A stretch of 50,652 bases of DNA from an uncultured Clostridia bacterium (GTDB taxonomy: Bacteria; Bacillota; Clostridia; TANB77; CAG-508), in the NCBI GenBank assembly GCA_947629045.1, contig CANRCF010000008.1:1-50652 (forward strand). Reading direction: 5' to 3'. Position numbers and translations under genes: made by a program. This document shows positions 26,948-35,170 of the stretch, in pieces (the stretch's first letter is position 1; each line of letters starts with the position of its first letter). A model generated the notes under the pieces. That model saw only the letters and a program-made list of their open reading frames with translations. It had not been told where the DNA came from and searched no databases.

Positions 26948-28072
26948 ATGTCAGAGAGCAAAATTGGAAGTTTTGAAGCAATTGCACTTGTGCTTACAGT
27001 TATGGTAAATCATGTCGTTTTAAATTTGCCTAAAAGCATTATTGCTTCAACTTCTTCTGGAAGTATTGTAAATGTTATATTTATTAGTATTGTTGCATTA
27101 TTAATTGTTTTTATTATAAGTAAATTATTAGAAAGATTTCCTAGCTTAGACATCTTAGATATTTCAGAGTTTTTAGGTGGTAAATGGCTTAAAAATATAA
27201 CTGGCATATTATTTTTAGCATATTTTCTTTTTACTGTTAGCATTATACTTAGAAGCTTTTGTGAGGGGTTAAAAATTATCTTCTTTCCCAGAAGTACTGT
27301 TGCAATTATTATTATACTTTTCTTGCTAACTATTGTCATTACAAACAAATTAGGATTTAATGCAATTATTCGTTCTAATTTATTTATGATGCCAATTTTT
27401 CTATTTACAATATTCTTTATTTTCTTTGCAAATATTGGAAATTTTACATTAGAACGCTGTCTTCCTTTACTTGGAAATGGCATTTACACTACGCTATTTT
27501 CTGGTTTAAGTAATTTATTTGCATTTAGTGGAATTTGCTATTTATATTTTATTCCACCATATTTAAAAGACAGTAAATCTCAAAAAAGAGTAGGTCTTAT
27601 TTCCATTGGTTTATCTGCTATCTGCCTTCTAATTAGCGTAGCTACTCTACTTTTTATAGCCCCTAGCGTTATTACTACTGAAGAAGTTTTCCCTCTTTAC
27701 TTAGCTTCACGTAATATTCAATTTGGTAGATTTTTTCAAAGGCTAGATGCAGTATTTTTACTAATTTGGATTATTTCGCTTACAGCATATTTAAGTATTT
27801 CATTTTTCTTTGCAACTAAAGTATTTCAAAAAATGTTAAACTTTAAATACACTAAGTGGTATACTGCCCTATTTACTTTATTTATATTTACTGTTTCAAT
27901 ACTTCCGGAAAATATGTACCAAATTATTTTTATTGAAAACACAGTTTATCAATATGTTGTTTTGAGTTTAATATTCGTTCTTGCCCTTGCACTTCTTGTG
28001 TTTGCAAATATTAAATATATTATTTTAGAAAAAAGGAAAGGAGTAGTTTCGATTGATAAAGCATCTATATAA
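26948..28072 (+). CDS. gerAB: Spore germination receptor subunit B (GerAB family)
   Basis: The 374-aa protein has about ten transmembrane helices and belongs to the amino acid/polyamine/organocation-like GerAB family, the subunit thought to sense the germinant. Typical sequence includes 'IGSFEAIALVLTVMVNHVVL', 'FPSLDILDISEFLGGKW' and 'EEVFPLYLASRNIQFGRFFQRLDAVFLLIW'. AAAAGGAGG lies 7-8 nt before the ATG. It lies 88 bp after the end of gerAA and overlaps the start of gerAC by 20 nt. Confidence 0.93.
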   Translation: MSESKIGSFEAIALVLTVMVNHVVLNLPKSIIASTSSGSIVNVIFISIVALLIVFIISKLLERFPSLDILDISEFLGGKWLKNITGILFLAYFLFTVSIILRSFCEGLKIIFFPRSTVAIIIILFLLTIVITNKLGFNAIIRSNLFMMPIFLFTIFFIFFANIGNFTLERCLPLLGNGIYTTLFSGLSNLFAFSGICYLYFIPPYLKDSKSQKRVGLISIGLSAICLLISVATLLFIAPSVITTEEVFPLYLASRNIQFGRFFQRLDAVFLLIWIISLTAYLSISFFFATKVFQKMLNFKYTKWYTALFTLFIFTVSILPENMYQIIFIENTVYQYVVLSLIFVLALALLVFANIKYIILEKRKGVVSIDKASI

Positions 28073-29522
28073 ATACATTGCTATTATTGTTATTGCTATA
28101 ATTTTTTCTTCTGGATTTGTTGGAGCTAATAATATTCAAAGTGTAGATGATTTAGCTTATGCTGTTGCTATTGGCATTGATGTTGGAGAAACTGAGCGTA
28201 TAAAAGTTACATTTCAATTTACTATGCCTAATTCTAGTGGTGAAAATAATGCTGGTGAAACTGCACCTGCTGTAATAGATACAGTTGAAGCTGCTTGTAT
28301 AGATTCTGCTGTTAACTTGGTAAATACATTTGTCAGCAAAGAAGTTAATCTTTCACATTGCAAGGTAATTGTTATTTCAGAAGAGCTTGCTAGATCTGGC
28401 ATTAGTAAAGAAATTTATAGTTTAATGAACAAAGTACAAGTAAGACCTGACAGTAATGTTATTATTAGTACTACTACTGCTCAAGAATATATAGAAAGTG
28501 TAAAACCGGGTTTGGAAAATTTAGTTGCTAAGTTCTATGAAATTTTGCCTCGTTCTAGTGAATATACTGGTTTTACATCTGATATTCAGCTAATTGATTT
28601 TTTTAGAAATTTAGAAAGTAAAGCTACTGAGCCTGTTGCAATTTTAGGTCATGCAGTTTCTGCAAGTATTACTGGTACTTCTACTTCTAGTAGTGGTAGT
28701 GGTGGTGGAAATGCATCTAGCGAAGGCTCTGTACCTAGCCAAAGTACAGCAGGTCAAGGCGGTGGTGAAAGCGGAACTCAGCCACAAGGGCAAGCTGGAC
28801 AAAGTGGCCAAGGTGGCACTCAGCAACAAGGTCAAACCGGTCAAACCGGTCAAGGCGGTCAAGGAGGCACTCAGCAACAAGGACAAGGTGGTGCATCTCA
28901 AGGTCAAGGAGATAGCGGCTCTGGCGGACAAGGTGGTGGCTCAGAAGAAAGTGGTTCTGGCAAAAAAGATAACTTGCCAGCAGATAATGGTATTGAAAAT
29001 GTAGGTCTTGCAGTTTTTAAAGATGATAAAATGGTAGGAACACTATCTAAAACAGAAACTTTAAGCCATTTAATTATTACAAATAAACTAAAAAGTTGTA
29101 GACTTTCTATTCCAGACCCAGAGGATGAAACCAAGGCTATTGACTTTTTCTTAACTGCTGATTCTAAGCCTAAAATTAAAGTTAGCATTTTAAATGGTAC
29201 ACCATATATTTCTATTGATGTAAAAATGAACGGAAGGATTTCGTCTATAAATCAAATTTCAGAAGATATATCAGATGAAAGAATTACTGAAATTGAAAGG
29301 TATGCTTCTCACTATTTAGAAACTCATATTAGCAATTATTTATATAAAACTTCAAAGGAATTTAATTCAGATATTTCTGGCTTAGGTCAATATGCTATTG
29401 GTAATTTTAAAACTCGTTCTGAATTTGAAGAATATAACTGGTTAGATAATTTTGATAATGCATTTTTTAACGTAAACACAGAAGTTAAAGTAAGATCTAA
29501 CTTCTTGCTAATTGGTACCTAA
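28053..29522 (+). CDS. gerAC: Spore germination receptor subunit C (Ger(x)C family) with Gly/Gln-rich insert
   Basis: GerAC is the outer-face subunit of the germinant receptor. The N-terminal domain ('SVDDLAYAVAIGIDVGE', 'LSHCKVIVISEELARSG') and the C-terminal domain ('RISSINQISEDISDERITEIERYAS', 'NTEVKVRSNFLLIGT') are typical. Between them, about residues 205-305, is a low-complexity Ser/Gly then Gly/Gln-rich insert with two copies of GGTQQQGQ, not usual for the family. The N-terminal hydrophobic segment (about 8-24) lacks the lipobox Cys common in GerAC, so it may be a plain signal or anchor. Translation begins at TTG 28053 with GGAAAGGAG upstream, inside the gerAB end. Confidence 0.9.
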   Translation: MIKHLYKYIAIIVIAIIFSSGFVGANNIQSVDDLAYAVAIGIDVGETERIKVTFQFTMPNSSGENNAGETAPAVIDTVEAACIDSAVNLVNTFVSKEVNLSHCKVIVISEELARSGISKEIYSLMNKVQVRPDSNVIISTTTAQEYIESVKPGLENLVAKFYEILPRSSEYTGFTSDIQLIDFFRNLESKATEPVAILGHAVSASITGTSTSSSGSGGGNASSEGSVPSQSTAGQGGGESGTQPQGQAGQSGQGGTQQQGQTGQTGQGGQGGTQQQGQGGASQGQGDSGSGGQGGGSEESGSGKKDNLPADNGIENVGLAVFKDDKMVGTLSKTETLSHLIITNKLKSCRLSIPDPEDETKAIDFFLTADSKPKIKVSILNGTPYISIDVKMNGRISSINQISEDISDERITEIERYASHYLETHISNYLYKTSKEFNSDISGLGQYAIGNFKTRSEFEEYNWLDNFDNAFFNVNTEVKVRSNFLLIGT

Positions 29523-29565
29523 TTATAATTGCATTTTTATATTAATTGTTAAGTAACAATAAAAT

Positions 29566-29615
29566 GTTACAATTCACAGCTTTATATTGTTTTATTTTAA
29601 ACTGTGAATTGTAAC
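29566..29615 (+). terminator. Hairpin after the gerA operon
   Basis: GTTACAATTCACAG (29566-29579) pairs perfectly with CTGTGAATTGTAAC (29602-29615). It is 44 bp past the gerAC stop and has only a weak T-tract, so it may be a partial terminator or a stability element ahead of the small downstream gene. Confidence 0.5.
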
Positions 29616-29698
29616 TATAAAATTAATTTTAAATTTAAAGTTATTTATAAAAAATATGTTTATAAATAAAATATATTATATACGGAGGTTTTAAATCT

Positions 29699-29872
29699 AT
29701 GTTTGTTCCAACTATTTTACTTATCATATTTTCCATTTCTGCTTGCTTAGAAAGTGCATCTTATGGTTTATATGAAATTTATTCTAATAATAACAAAGTT
29801 GGTGGGATTATTTTAATTATTCTTTCTGCCATTGCTCTTTTTGTGCCTATTATAGTGTATTCTATGAAATAA
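29699..29872 (+). CDS. Small two-helix membrane protein, 57 aa
   Basis: The ATG at 29699 with GGAGG 10 nt upstream opens a 57-codon frame. It has two hydrophobic helices: residues about 3-18 (FVPTILLIIFSISACL) and 37-55 (VGGIILIILSAIALFVPII). They are separated by a short polar loop containing 'YGLYEIYSNNN'. It is followed by a clean terminator. I have a general memory of similar short hydrophobic proteins in clostridia but no assigned function. It is on the same strand as the gerA operon and 176 bp after it, so a germination link is possible but only by position. Confidence 0.65.
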   Translation: MFVPTILLIIFSISACLESASYGLYEIYSNNNKVGGIILIILSAIALFVPIIVYSMK

Positions 29873-29900
29873 ACTAGAATTTACTTATATTTTATTTTAT

Positions 29901-29936
29901 CGTAAGCAATCAATAAAATCATATCGATTGCTTACG
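29901..29936. terminator. Terminator between the small membrane protein and the second prepilin gene
   Basis: CGTAAGCAATC (29901-29911) pairs perfectly with GATTGCTTACG (29926-29936), followed by TTTATTATGTTTT on the plus strand. The flanking genes converge here. Confidence 0.65.
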
Positions 29937-29964
29937 TTTATTATGTTTTAGAAAAAAATATACG

Positions 29965-31308
29965 TTATTCTTTTACATAAAGTACAATTCTGAACCCAGC
30001 ATCTCGGTAACCAGCGGTCGTGGTATCTGTATCGCCTGCACGCGCACTCGCAGGATAAATATTTCCAGATGCACTTAAATATCCACCTCCGCGCCCAACT
30101 TTATAGGTTTCTGTTGGCATTAAATCATTTTGTGTTTTATGTTTCCCTTCTTCTGTTGTCATTTCCCACATATTTCCCGCAAAGTCGTATATATTCTTTG
30201 CTTTGTTTCTTTCTGTTATTCCGGTCGCTAGTTCATATCCTTTTATGGATTCTCCTCTTTTTATTTCAAAGTATGAATTCTCACTAGTTCTACTATAGTA
30301 TGTTGGATTACTCCATACGTTATTATCAAAAGTAAAGACCGCATATAATCCACTAATCATATAATCTTTTGCTGATATGTTGTTTCCCCAAGATGTACTA
30401 TCTAACACATCTATTCCGTCATTACTTAACCATGTGCATATTGTGTCCCATGCGTATGAGTCTATTAGTCTACTTGTTACTGAATCATTATTCTGATATA
30501 TTTTCTTTGATAATTCTTTTGCATTTATTTGACTTATATAGTTCCATGCTTGTAATCCTTTTCTTGATGCTGGTAAATCTTTTTCTTCTACTTGGTCAGC
30601 TGATTTATTTCTATTTGCTGCGTTTGCTTTATCTGTATATTTAGTAGTTTCATCATAGTTTATACTCTCTGGCACTCCTGCTTCATATCTTCCTACATAA
30701 AAGCCTCCGTATTTCGCTACACTTTCTTCTCTTTTTACAATTTTCTGTTCTTCTTCACTTTCTTCATCTGTCCAATCTGTATATTCATTATATTGCAACG
30801 TTTTATCTTTCCATGTTTCTTGGTCTTGCTTGTATTCTAGACTCACACCATCTGCTGGTATCCATACAAATTGGTTACAATCTGTTCTTGCTCTTTCGAC
30901 ATTTTCATTTGTTACAGATTTTATAACGTCTGTTATTTCATATATTACAAATCCATCTTTTATTGTATTTTCTCCATCTGCTTCAGAACCTACAAATCCT
31001 TTTGGCACTGGCACTATTCCTCCATCTTTTGTTGTTACTGCTGTTACTTTGCTTGAGTCCCAACTTAATGATTTTATATAACTTGTCATATACCCTATAT
31101 TTTCTTTATCACTTTTTACCGCTTCATTTGTTTTTTCCCCTGCTTCTTTTGCAAGCTGTAATATTCCATTATCTCCAAATACCACTGTTATACTTACTGA
31201 TGCCAAAATCAAAAGCACTACAATTGTTACTACTAAGGCTATTAGTGTTATTCCTGACACTGCATTTAATGTACTTCTCATGCTATTATTTTTTCTAATA
31301 CTTTGCAT
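29965..31308 (-). CDS. Prepilin-like surface protein with FGE-sulfatase/C-type-lectin-like domain
   Basis: The 447-aa frame begins with the same prepilin-type N-terminus as the LamG protein (SGITLIALVVTIVVLLIL after a charged leader). A second domain (about 150-447) resembles formylglycine-generating-enzyme folds: 'YGGFYVGRYEAGVP', 'NIYDFAGNMWEMTTE', 'GRGGGYLSASG' and a terminal GYRDAGFRIV. The paired cysteines of active FGE enzymes are absent from that last region, so binding or display is likelier than catalysis. The ATG at 31308 has no ribosome-binding site. The strong site serves an ATG at 31481 in a different frame because of an (AG)11 tract; a shift would add 57 codons. The gene's 3' end is visibly GC-richer than the rest. 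Confidence 0.78.
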   Translation of the reverse strand: MQSIRKNNSMRSTLNAVSGITLIALVVTIVVLLILASVSITVVFGDNGILQLAKEAGEKTNEAVKSDKENIGYMTSYIKSLSWDSSKVTAVTTKDGGIVPVPKGFVGSEADGENTIKDGFVIYEITDVIKSVTNENVERARTDCNQFVWIPADGVSLEYKQDQETWKDKTLQYNEYTDWTDEESEEEQKIVKREESVAKYGGFYVGRYEAGVPESINYDETTKYTDKANAANRNKSADQVEEKDLPASRKGLQAWNYISQINAKELSKKIYQNNDSVTSRLIDSYAWDTICTWLSNDGIDVLDSTSWGNNISAKDYMISGLYAVFTFDNNVWSNPTYYSRTSENSYFEIKRGESIKGYELATGITERNKAKNIYDFAGNMWEMTTEEGKHKTQNDLMPTETYKVGRGGGYLSASGNIYPASARAGDTDTTTAGYRDAGFRIVLYVKE

Positions 31309-31432
31309 TTTTAGTATATTACTTGCATTATCATTTACACTTTTACCTTGTGTAAGCTTTGTAGTGCATATAAATAACGGTCTATTTTTGCTATATAAAC
31401 CTTCCCTTTCTTCTATTTTTACTAAATTACGG

Positions 31433-31454
31433 CTCTCTCTCTCTCTCTCTCTCT
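31433..31454 (-). repeat. (AG)11 dinucleotide tract, second prepilin gene
   Basis: This is the same tract and flanks (GGCTCT ... CC) as at 24678-24699, 27 nt after the ATG at 31481. With 11 units the frame ends at GCC GTA ATT TAG. With 10 or 13 it reads through to the prepilin frame. Confidence 0.9.
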
Positions 31455-31647
31455 AGAGCCACAAGCGTTTTTGTTTTTCATGTGTTCTCCTCCTTCTTTT
31501 AGATAATATTTTACAATTTTTACATAGCTACTTATTATAAGTTAAAATATTTCATATTATCTATCTTTTTTCTTACTTAGTATTATGAGTGTTATTTTTT
31601 ATTCTATTCGTCAATTCAATTATTTTCACACTCATGTATACAACTAA

Positions 31648-31676
31648 TTTATAATATAACTTATTATTTTTGTCAA
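31648..31676 (-). promoter_or_regulatory. Promoter of the second prepilin-like gene
   Basis: TTGACA (31676-31671) and TATAAA (31653-31648) on the minus strand, spacing 17, match the first copy exactly in layout and give a leader of about 160 nt. Confidence 0.65.
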
Positions 31677-31715
31677 TAAAATTTAAGCAATTTTATCTGT
31701 TTTTATCTGTTTAAT

Positions 31716-32543
31716 CTATTTATTTTTAATAATTTCTTCTTTGCTTAATCCTGTAATTTCTATTATTGTCTCTAAAGGAATATTTTTTTCTAACATTTTC
31801 TTTGCATCTTCTAATTTTGCTTCTTTTATTCCCTTGTTATAACTTTCACTTAATCTACTATTTTCATCTAATATCTTCTTTTCTCTTAAATCTGCTATTC
31901 TCTCTAAATATTCATCTTCACTCATTTCTTCTAGTTTATTTACTGCTTCATTTAATTCTTCATTTTCTTTCATTTTTTCCTTCACCCTCTCCGATTTAGG
32001 ATTTTCCAAAAATGATAACCAGTCTATTAACTCACTTCTTGCTTCGTCCTCTATTATCTTTGGCAATTCTATTATAAACAACTCTAACTTATCTGTCAAT
32101 ATTAACTTTCTGTTTTTCTCCTCTATTATTTTCCATTTTGTTATGTATTCTAGCTCTTCTAATCCTTCTACTTTAAAATCTGCTATTAATATTACTATTG
32201 TTTTTTGTAAATTTTCATATTTATTTCCTTTTTTTATTTGCCTACTATATACTCTGCTCCAATAGTATAGTATTCTTTCTTTTATTGTCGTTTCTGACTC
32301 TAACTGCATCTCTATATTACATTTTTCTTTTCCATTTATTGTTGCTATTACATCTAATATTCCTAGCTTGTCTAATACTTTTTCTCTTCTTAATATTTGA
32401 TTTTTACTTAAATCTATACTATCTATCTTTTGTTCTAATATACTTTCTAAAAATCTTTTGGTTATTCTTTCGCTTCCTACTTCTCCAAATAATACTTGAA
32501 ATACTACATCTATTTTTGGAGATAATAATTTCTTTTCGCTCAA
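31716..32543 (-). CDS. Rpn-family recombination-promoting nuclease / PD-(D/E)XK transposase-like
   Basis: The 275-aa protein starts with 'LLSPKIDVVFQVLFGEVGSE' and has the nuclease core 'LGILDVIATINGKEKCNIEMQLE', where D, E and Q fit a PD-(D/E)xK site. 'RILYYWSRVYSRQIKKG' follows, as in the Rpn/PDDEXK_2 family. Family members in E. coli (RpnA) promote RecA-independent recombination, and the family is often multicopy in clostridia. A Glu-rich C-terminus ends 'ITGLSKEEI'. Translation begins at TTG 32543 with GAGG 8 nt upstream. It stands alone beside the repeated prepilin region. No terminal inverted repeats are seen. Confidence 0.85.
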   Translation of the reverse strand: MSEKKLLSPKIDVVFQVLFGEVGSERITKRFLESILEQKIDSIDLSKNQILRREKVLDKLGILDVIATINGKEKCNIEMQLESETTIKERILYYWSRVYSRQIKKGNKYENLQKTIVILIADFKVEGLEELEYITKWKIIEEKNRKLILTDKLELFIIELPKIIEDEARSELIDWLSFLENPKSERVKEKMKENEELNEAVNKLEEMSEDEYLERIADLREKKILDENSRLSESYNKGIKEAKLEDAKKMLEKNIPLETIIEITGLSKEEIIKNK

Positions 32544-33088
32544 ATATTTTTCCTCTCTTTCCTTATTATATTAAACTGCCACTTTGCAATAGATAATAGT
32601 TTAAATTATTGCCTCCCTTCTAATTTGTTTTTCATTTTATTCTTTTTATTTAAATTTGGATTTTTAAAAGAAACTTTTTAAAGAATAAATTTTTAAGATT
32701 TTAAATTTTTACTTTGGATTTTTTCTTTTAAGAATAAATTTAATTTTTAGGATTAAATATAGATAAATAAAATCTTTTTAAATCTAAAAAAATTAAAATG
32801 ATTTTTAAATAAACTTAAATATATAAAATATTAAAATAAATAACTTATTGCAAACTGCAATTTATATTATTAAACCACACAATTTATTAAATAGCAAGAA
32901 AAATCGTTCGTCAAACTTCGAGTAAATTCGACATTTGAGATTTTTTTGCTAAAACGAGCAAAAACTTTTAATTTTTATATACTTTTTGCTGAAATGAGCA
33001 AAAACTTCTAATTTTTATATACTTTTTTGCTGAAATGAGCAAAAACTTCTAAATTTTCGACAGTTTTTGCTCATAATTACATTTTTGT
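32544..33088. other. AT-rich non-coding region ending in tandem hairpins
   Basis: No gene is seen in these 545 bp. The first 340 bp are extremely AT-rich. Around 32905-32935 is TTCGTCAAACTTCG, similar to the TTCGTCTAACTTCG arm of the family B fold-back elements, perhaps a remnant. The tandem hairpins after rnr are listed separately. Confidence 0.5.
32941..33075 (-). repeat. Three tandem ~40-bp units, each a TTTTTGCT/AGCAAAAA hairpin, 3' of rnr
   Basis: Units start at 32941, 32983 and 33023 and share TTTTTGCTGAAATGAGCAAAAA-type hairpins with an AATTTTTATATAC spacer; a further half-copy follows at 33063. On the rnr strand each hairpin is flanked by A and T tracts, so together they look like a triple intrinsic terminator just after the rnr stop. 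Confidence 0.65.
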
Positions 33089-35152
33089 CTAAATTTCCTC
33101 GTATTTGTATTCTATTTTCTTCTTATCTTTCTTTTCACAAATTCTAAAATCAATCTTTCTAGAAAGCTTGTCCGCATATTTTACTTTAATTTTTATTCTA
33201 TCACCTATTTTATATACCTTATTCGTTCTTTCTCCTCGCAAAATTTTATTTTGCTCATCATAGAAAAAGTATTCATCTCCTAAATCTTCAAACCTAATTA
33301 GTCCTTCTACTGTATTTTCTAGCTCTACAAAAATGCCAAATGAAGTTACACTTGATATTATTCCATCATATTCTTCGCCTATTTTACTTTGCATATATTC
33401 TGCTTTCTTCATATCGTCTGCATCTCTTTCTACCTTTTGTGCTATTCTTTCACATTCTGATGAGCTTTCTGCATACCTAGTTGCTTGTTTATAATATTTT
33501 TCTAGCTGACTTTCTTTTATTTGATAATTTGTTTCTAAAAACATAGAAATCATACGGTGTATAAATAAATCTGGATATCTTCTAATTGGTGATGTGAAGT
33601 GACAATAATATTTACTTGCTATTCCAAAGTGTCCCTTATTTTCACTCTCATACCTAGCTATTTTTAAAGTTCGAAGAATCAGATTAGAAACTACTCTTTC
33701 TTCTGGCTTTCCTTTTACAGCATTTATTACTTCTGCAAATGCAGTTGGATGAACAGTATCTTGTGTTATCTTTATTTTATAGCCTAAATTCCATAAAAAT
33801 TGATTTAATTCTTTTACTTTATCTATGTCTGGAACTTCATGGACACGATAAATAAATGGTAGTTCTAGCCAATTATATTTTTCAGCAACAGTTTCGTTTG
33901 CTGTTAACATGAATTGTTCTATTATTTCATTTGAAAAATATAACTCATATTTTTTAACATCTATTGCAACACCATTTTCATCTAATATTATCTTGCTTTC
34001 TGGTATGTCTAAGTTTAAGCTACCTGCTTGATTTCTTTTATTTTTTAAGATTTTAGCAAGCTCTGCCATTCTTTCAAAATGCGCTATATATTTATAACAT
34101 TCTTTTAATAGTTTATCTCTTTTATCTTTTGAATATAGTTCTTCCGCTTCAGTATTTTCTTTCTCGTTATTTTCTTTCTTATTATTTTCTTTTTTTGTAT
34201 ATAATTCTTCTACATCTTGTTCTTCTAGTTGCTCTTTTTCTATTTTATCTTTTTTGCCTTTTTCTTGTGATTTTTTCTCTTCTTTATCTATTTTTTGTTT
34301 TTCCTCACTGCTACTTTGTATCTCATTTAATATAGCTTGTACTTCTTTGTAGCTCATTCTTCTTGTTACATTTATTATACTTTTCTGCACATCTGATGAA
34401 ACTACATTTCCATTTTTATCTATTTCCATTAAAACAGTAATAGCAAACCTATCTTCTTTTTGATTTAAGCTACAAATTCCATTAGATAATTCTTTTGGAA
34501 GCATTGGTATTACTCTATCTAACATATATATACTGGTTCCTCTTAATATTGCTTCTTTATCTATTTTTGAGCCTTCTTTAACATAGTAGCTTACATCTGC
34601 AATAGATACATTTAATAAATAGTTTCCATTTTTTAATTTTTCTACTGCAACTGCATCATCTAAGTCCTTTGCATCTTCTCCATCTATTGTAAAAATTTCT
34701 TTATCTCTTAAATCTAATCTTTTTGGAATATCTTTTTTTGCTATTTCTGGCTTTATTGCCTTTGCTTCTTGAAGCACTTGTTCTGGAAATTCATATGGTA
34801 AGTCATATTCTTTTACTAATGATAAAAGATCTACACCTGCCTCATCAATATTGCCAATGACTTCTACTATTCTTCCTTCTGCTTTTTTGCCGTAAATACT
34901 TGGCTTTGTAATTTCTACTACTACCTTTTGTCTATTTTTTACTTTTTTACATTCTTTTTTTGGTATATAAATATCATTTGTTACTTTTTTGCCGTCAGGC
35001 ACAACAAAACCGAAGTTTCTACTTTTTTGAAAAACTCCTACTATTCGTGTATTTTGCAAATCTTCTTGATTTACAATTTTATTTTTATTTATAGCATTTC
35101 TTTTAGAAGAATTATTTTTTTCTTTAAATACTCTTTTATAATCCTTTTTCAT
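33089..35152 (-). CDS. rnr: Ribonuclease R
   Basis: RNase R is a processive 3'-5' exoribonuclease of RNA decay and quality control. The 687-aa protein has a cold-shock-like domain ('VGVFQKSRNFGFVVPDGKK'), the RNB catalytic motif 'TIDGEDAKDLDDAVAVEKL', 'FTSPIRRYPDLFIHR' and a C-terminal S1 domain ('DGIISSVTSFGIFVELENT'). It lacks the N-terminal helix-turn-helix seen in longer homologues. A Lys/Glu/Asn-rich insertion of about 70 residues lies inside the RNB domain (about 272-345), containing KKENN repeats. It follows secG, a common Firmicute pairing, separated by a fold-back element. Confidence 0.93.
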   Translation of the reverse strand: MKKDYKRVFKEKNNSSKRNAINKNKIVNQEDLQNTRIVGVFQKSRNFGFVVPDGKKVTNDIYIPKKECKKVKNRQKVVVEITKPSIYGKKAEGRIVEVIGNIDEAGVDLLSLVKEYDLPYEFPEQVLQEAKAIKPEIAKKDIPKRLDLRDKEIFTIDGEDAKDLDDAVAVEKLKNGNYLLNVSIADVSYYVKEGSKIDKEAILRGTSIYMLDRVIPMLPKELSNGICSLNQKEDRFAITVLMEIDKNGNVVSSDVQKSIINVTRRMSYKEVQAILNEIQSSSEEKQKIDKEEKKSQEKGKKDKIEKEQLEEQDVEELYTKKENNKKENNEKENTEAEELYSKDKRDKLLKECYKYIAHFERMAELAKILKNKRNQAGSLNLDIPESKIILDENGVAIDVKKYELYFSNEIIEQFMLTANETVAEKYNWLELPFIYRVHEVPDIDKVKELNQFLWNLGYKIKITQDTVHPTAFAEVINAVKGKPEERVVSNLILRTLKIARYESENKGHFGIASKYYCHFTSPIRRYPDLFIHRMISMFLETNYQIKESQLEKYYKQATRYAESSSECERIAQKVERDADDMKKAEYMQSKIGEEYDGIISSVTSFGIFVELENTVEGLIRFEDLGDEYFFYDEQNKILRGERTNKVYKIGDRIKIKVKYADKLSRKIDFRICEKKDKKKIEYKYEEI

Positions 35153-35170
35153 CTTTCATCCTCTCAAGCA

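Larger units (their letters stand above)
31150..31680 (-). repeat. Direct repeat copy 2: shared promoter, leader and prepilin N-terminus
   Basis: This is the counterpart of 24400-24930 in the same orientation. It includes TTGACA-N17-TATAAA, the ATGAGTG/CACTCAT leader hairpin (31585-31635), AAGGAGG and the ATG at 31481, the (AG)11 tract and the prepilin helix. The two copies enclose the gerA operon. Limits are approximate. Confidence 0.75.

Noticed and set aside
28644-28931. Antisense frames within the Gly/Gln-rich part of gerAC
   Set aside because: They are products of low-complexity repeats; no ribosome-binding sites, and the plus-strand gene is clear.
29965-31308. Active formylglycine-generating enzyme
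   Set aside because: The region aligned with the catalytic site lacks the cysteines, and the prepilin-type N-terminus points to a surface display role.
31716-32543. Complete insertion sequence around the Rpn-type gene
   Set aside because: No terminal inverted repeats or target duplications could be found; Rpn-type genes are usually not part of classical insertion sequences.
32941-33075. CRISPR array
   Set aside because: The spacers between the repeated hairpins are themselves repeats, there are only three units, and no cas genes are present.
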